From assembly GCA_964230805.1 (NCBI GenBank), contig CAXRIA010000032.1, forward strand, positions 1-64,000: DNA of 64,000 nt, written 5' to 3'. Positions 63,086 through 64,000 of the stretch are shown in pieces. Below the pieces are notes generated by a model. That model had not been told where the DNA came from. It was given only the letters and a program-made list of their open reading frames with translations, and ran no database searches. The stretch is from Flavicella sp964230805. Its GTDB lineage: Bacteria; Bacteroidota; Bacteroidia; Flavobacteriales; Flavobacteriaceae. Numbering within the stretch: the stretch's first letter is position 1; every line of letters starts with the position of its first letter. Both the position numbers and the translations under genes were made by a program.

Positions 63086-63906
63086 GCCTCCAAATCGAGA
63101 AACTTTTTTCTGAGTGCCAAACCAAATTGCGTTTCGAAAATCTTTTTCCTGTATTTCGTAACCGGTTGCACCCCCACAACGGCATTGGTTACAAACAATT
63201 CATCTGCTTTTTGCAATTCGAAAGGTGAAATTGATTTCTCAACAAAAACGACACCTTCTATTTTTTGCAACAATTCAATGACTTTTTTGCGAGCAATTCC
63301 ATTCAAACAACCATCCGCCAAACGAGGAGTCATCACTTCATTTCCTTTGACTAAAAAAATATTTGCATTGGACGCCTCTACCACGTTTTTTTTCTCATTT
63401 AAAAGTAGGCAATTATCAAATTCATTTTCATCTGCATAAATGGCCGCCAAAACGTTCAACAAACGATTCGATGATTTTATGGTAGATAACAATCCTGAAT
63501 GCACATAATGCTCCTTGAACAAACTTACTTCATAAATTTCTTTCAATTCTACAGTGGTTTGAAAAGCTTCAATCAAAAACTGAACTTCATTGGTTTTCGG
63601 TGCATACAAGCCCCCATCTTTTCGATCGATGGTGAACCTAACTTTCGTAATCGTGTTCGGCTCATAAGCGTTCATTAGCTTTTGAATTTCACTTTCAAAA
63701 AATTCCAATGTAAAATGCATCGGTATTTCCATTCGCAACATCCGCATAGAAGCCATTAATCGGAAATAATGATCCTCCAAAAAACAAATGGTTCCTTCCT
63801 TTATTCGAATGGTTTCAAACAAAGAATCACCATATTTATACCCTCTATTTTGCAAGGAGATCTTGCAAGACGTTTTTTCTAGAACAATACCATCGAAATT
63901 TACCAT
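63082..63906 (-). CDS. Class IV aminotransferase family protein (ADC lyase/BCAT-like)
   Basis: The 274-residue PLP enzyme has the fold-type IV pattern: YKYGDSLFETIRI near the start, the PLP lysine in STIKSSNRLLNVLAA, and the VVEASNANIF and LNGIARKKVIELL segments that bind phosphate. Length and the ETIR motif favour 4-amino-4-deoxychorismate lyase (folate synthesis), but branched-chain aminotransferase cannot be excluded. The stop overlaps the yqgE stop by four bases. Confidence 0.88.
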   Translation of the reverse strand: MVNFDGIVLEKTSCKISLQNRGYKYGDSLFETIRIKEGTICFLEDHYFRLMASMRMLRMEIPMHFTLEFFESEIQKLMNAYEPNTITKVRFTIDRKDGGLYAPKTNEVQFLIEAFQTTVELKEIYEVSLFKEHYVHSGLLSTIKSSNRLLNVLAAIYADENEFDNCLLLNEKKNVVEASNANIFLVKGNEVMTPRLADGCLNGIARKKVIELLQKIEGVVFVEKSISPFELQKADELFVTNAVVGVQPVTKYRKKIFETQFGLALRKKFLDLEA

Positions 63907-63936
63907 ACCCTCAAAATTTACGTCGCAAAATTAAGC

Positions 63937-63968
63937 AAAAAAAAAGCCTTAAACAGAAAGTTCAAGGC
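63937..63968 (-). terminator. Terminator for a gene beyond the right edge
   Basis: On the minus strand GCCTTGAAC / GTTTAAGGC (63960-63968 with 63946-63954) forms a 9-bp stem, including one G-T pair, followed by nine T. A leftward gene probably ends to the right of this point. Confidence 0.65.
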
Positions 63969-64000
63969 GAAATTCATATGGCTTTTTTTCAAGCTCCTAT

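Noticed and set aside
1..64000. CRISPR arrays, insertion sequences, prophage or defence islands
   Set aside because: No direct-repeat/spacer pattern, transposase, integrase or phage structural gene was found. The PglZ domain at 34706-36247 belongs to PorX, not to a BREX defence system, because no other BREX gene is present.

Overview
The window is about 64 kb of AT-rich chromosomal DNA from a member of the Bacteroidota, very probably the family Flavobacteriaceae. The evidence is the gene set: a fused LpxC/FabZ enzyme, a PorX-type response regulator with a PglZ domain, bacillithiol enzyme BshA, small lineage-restricted families (DUF4295, DUF3822, DUF4494, DUF6702, DUF4258), a giant repeat protein with a choice-of-anchor L domain of the kind exported by the type IX secretion system, and several TAnnTTTG -7 promoter elements instead of TATAAT. 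The genus cannot be fixed from the sequence alone.

Layout. 1-3702 is the N-terminal 1,234 residues of a secreted repeat protein that runs off the left edge. 3.8-8.5 kb carries a methyltransferase/ZIP metal transporter pair, release factor 3, a free-standing glycogen-binding-like domain and a peroxiredoxin. 8.7-14.5 kb is a co-directional block ftsK - lolA-like - lptF/lptG-like - ribBA. 14.5-21.6 kb holds peptidase E, an M1 metallopeptidase with a DUF6702 partner, an FKBP lipoprotein, an S4 protein, a phosphoribosyltransferase, tRNA-Lys and tRNA-Leu, and a carboxypeptidase-regulatory-like protein. 21.7-29.3 kb has pheT, YceI with a MarR regulator, a second MarR paralogue, a VIT/CCC1 transporter, DUF2461 and bshA. 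29.5-34.6 kb is the lipid A block (HD hydrolase - lpxD - lpxC/fabZ - lpxA - efp, all leftward). 34.7-38.5 kb runs rightward: porX - tsaE - Ald-like - DUF4258. 38.5-43.9 kb runs leftward: a broken PP-loop ATPase gene, rimO, ftsY, DUF4295, rpmG, rpmB, cinA. 44-51.7 kb has a glycosyltransferase, a Sua5/YrdC protein, DUF1853, DUF4494, a vSGLT-like sugar symporter, lipA and a RecD-like helicase. 51.8-58.4 kb has an unknown membrane protein with DUF3822 and rsmD, then a three-gene SurA-like periplasmic folding operon and DUF493. 58.5-63.9 kb has an ATPase/RecQ pair, fmt, an HU protein, YqgE and a class IV aminotransferase.

How it fits together. Much of the window serves the Gram-negative envelope: lipid A synthesis (lpxD, lpxC/fabZ, lpxA), LPS and lipoprotein traffic (lptF/G-like, lolA-like), periplasmic folding (three SurA-like proteins, FKBP lipoprotein) and the type IX secretion regulator PorX. 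A second theme is translation: prfC, efp, pheT, fmt, rimO, rpmB, rpmG, rsmD, tsaE, Sua5-like, Hsp15-like and two tRNAs. No phage, insertion sequence, CRISPR array or defence island was seen; this reads as a core-genome segment.

The points most worth a second look are an in-frame TGA that splits an otherwise intact ATPase gene (38520-39299), loss of the metal-binding cysteines in the GTP cyclohydrolase II half of RibBA, loss of the catalytic histidine in the alanine dehydrogenase-like protein, and two TTGTA/TACAA palindromes between divergent MarR paralogues.
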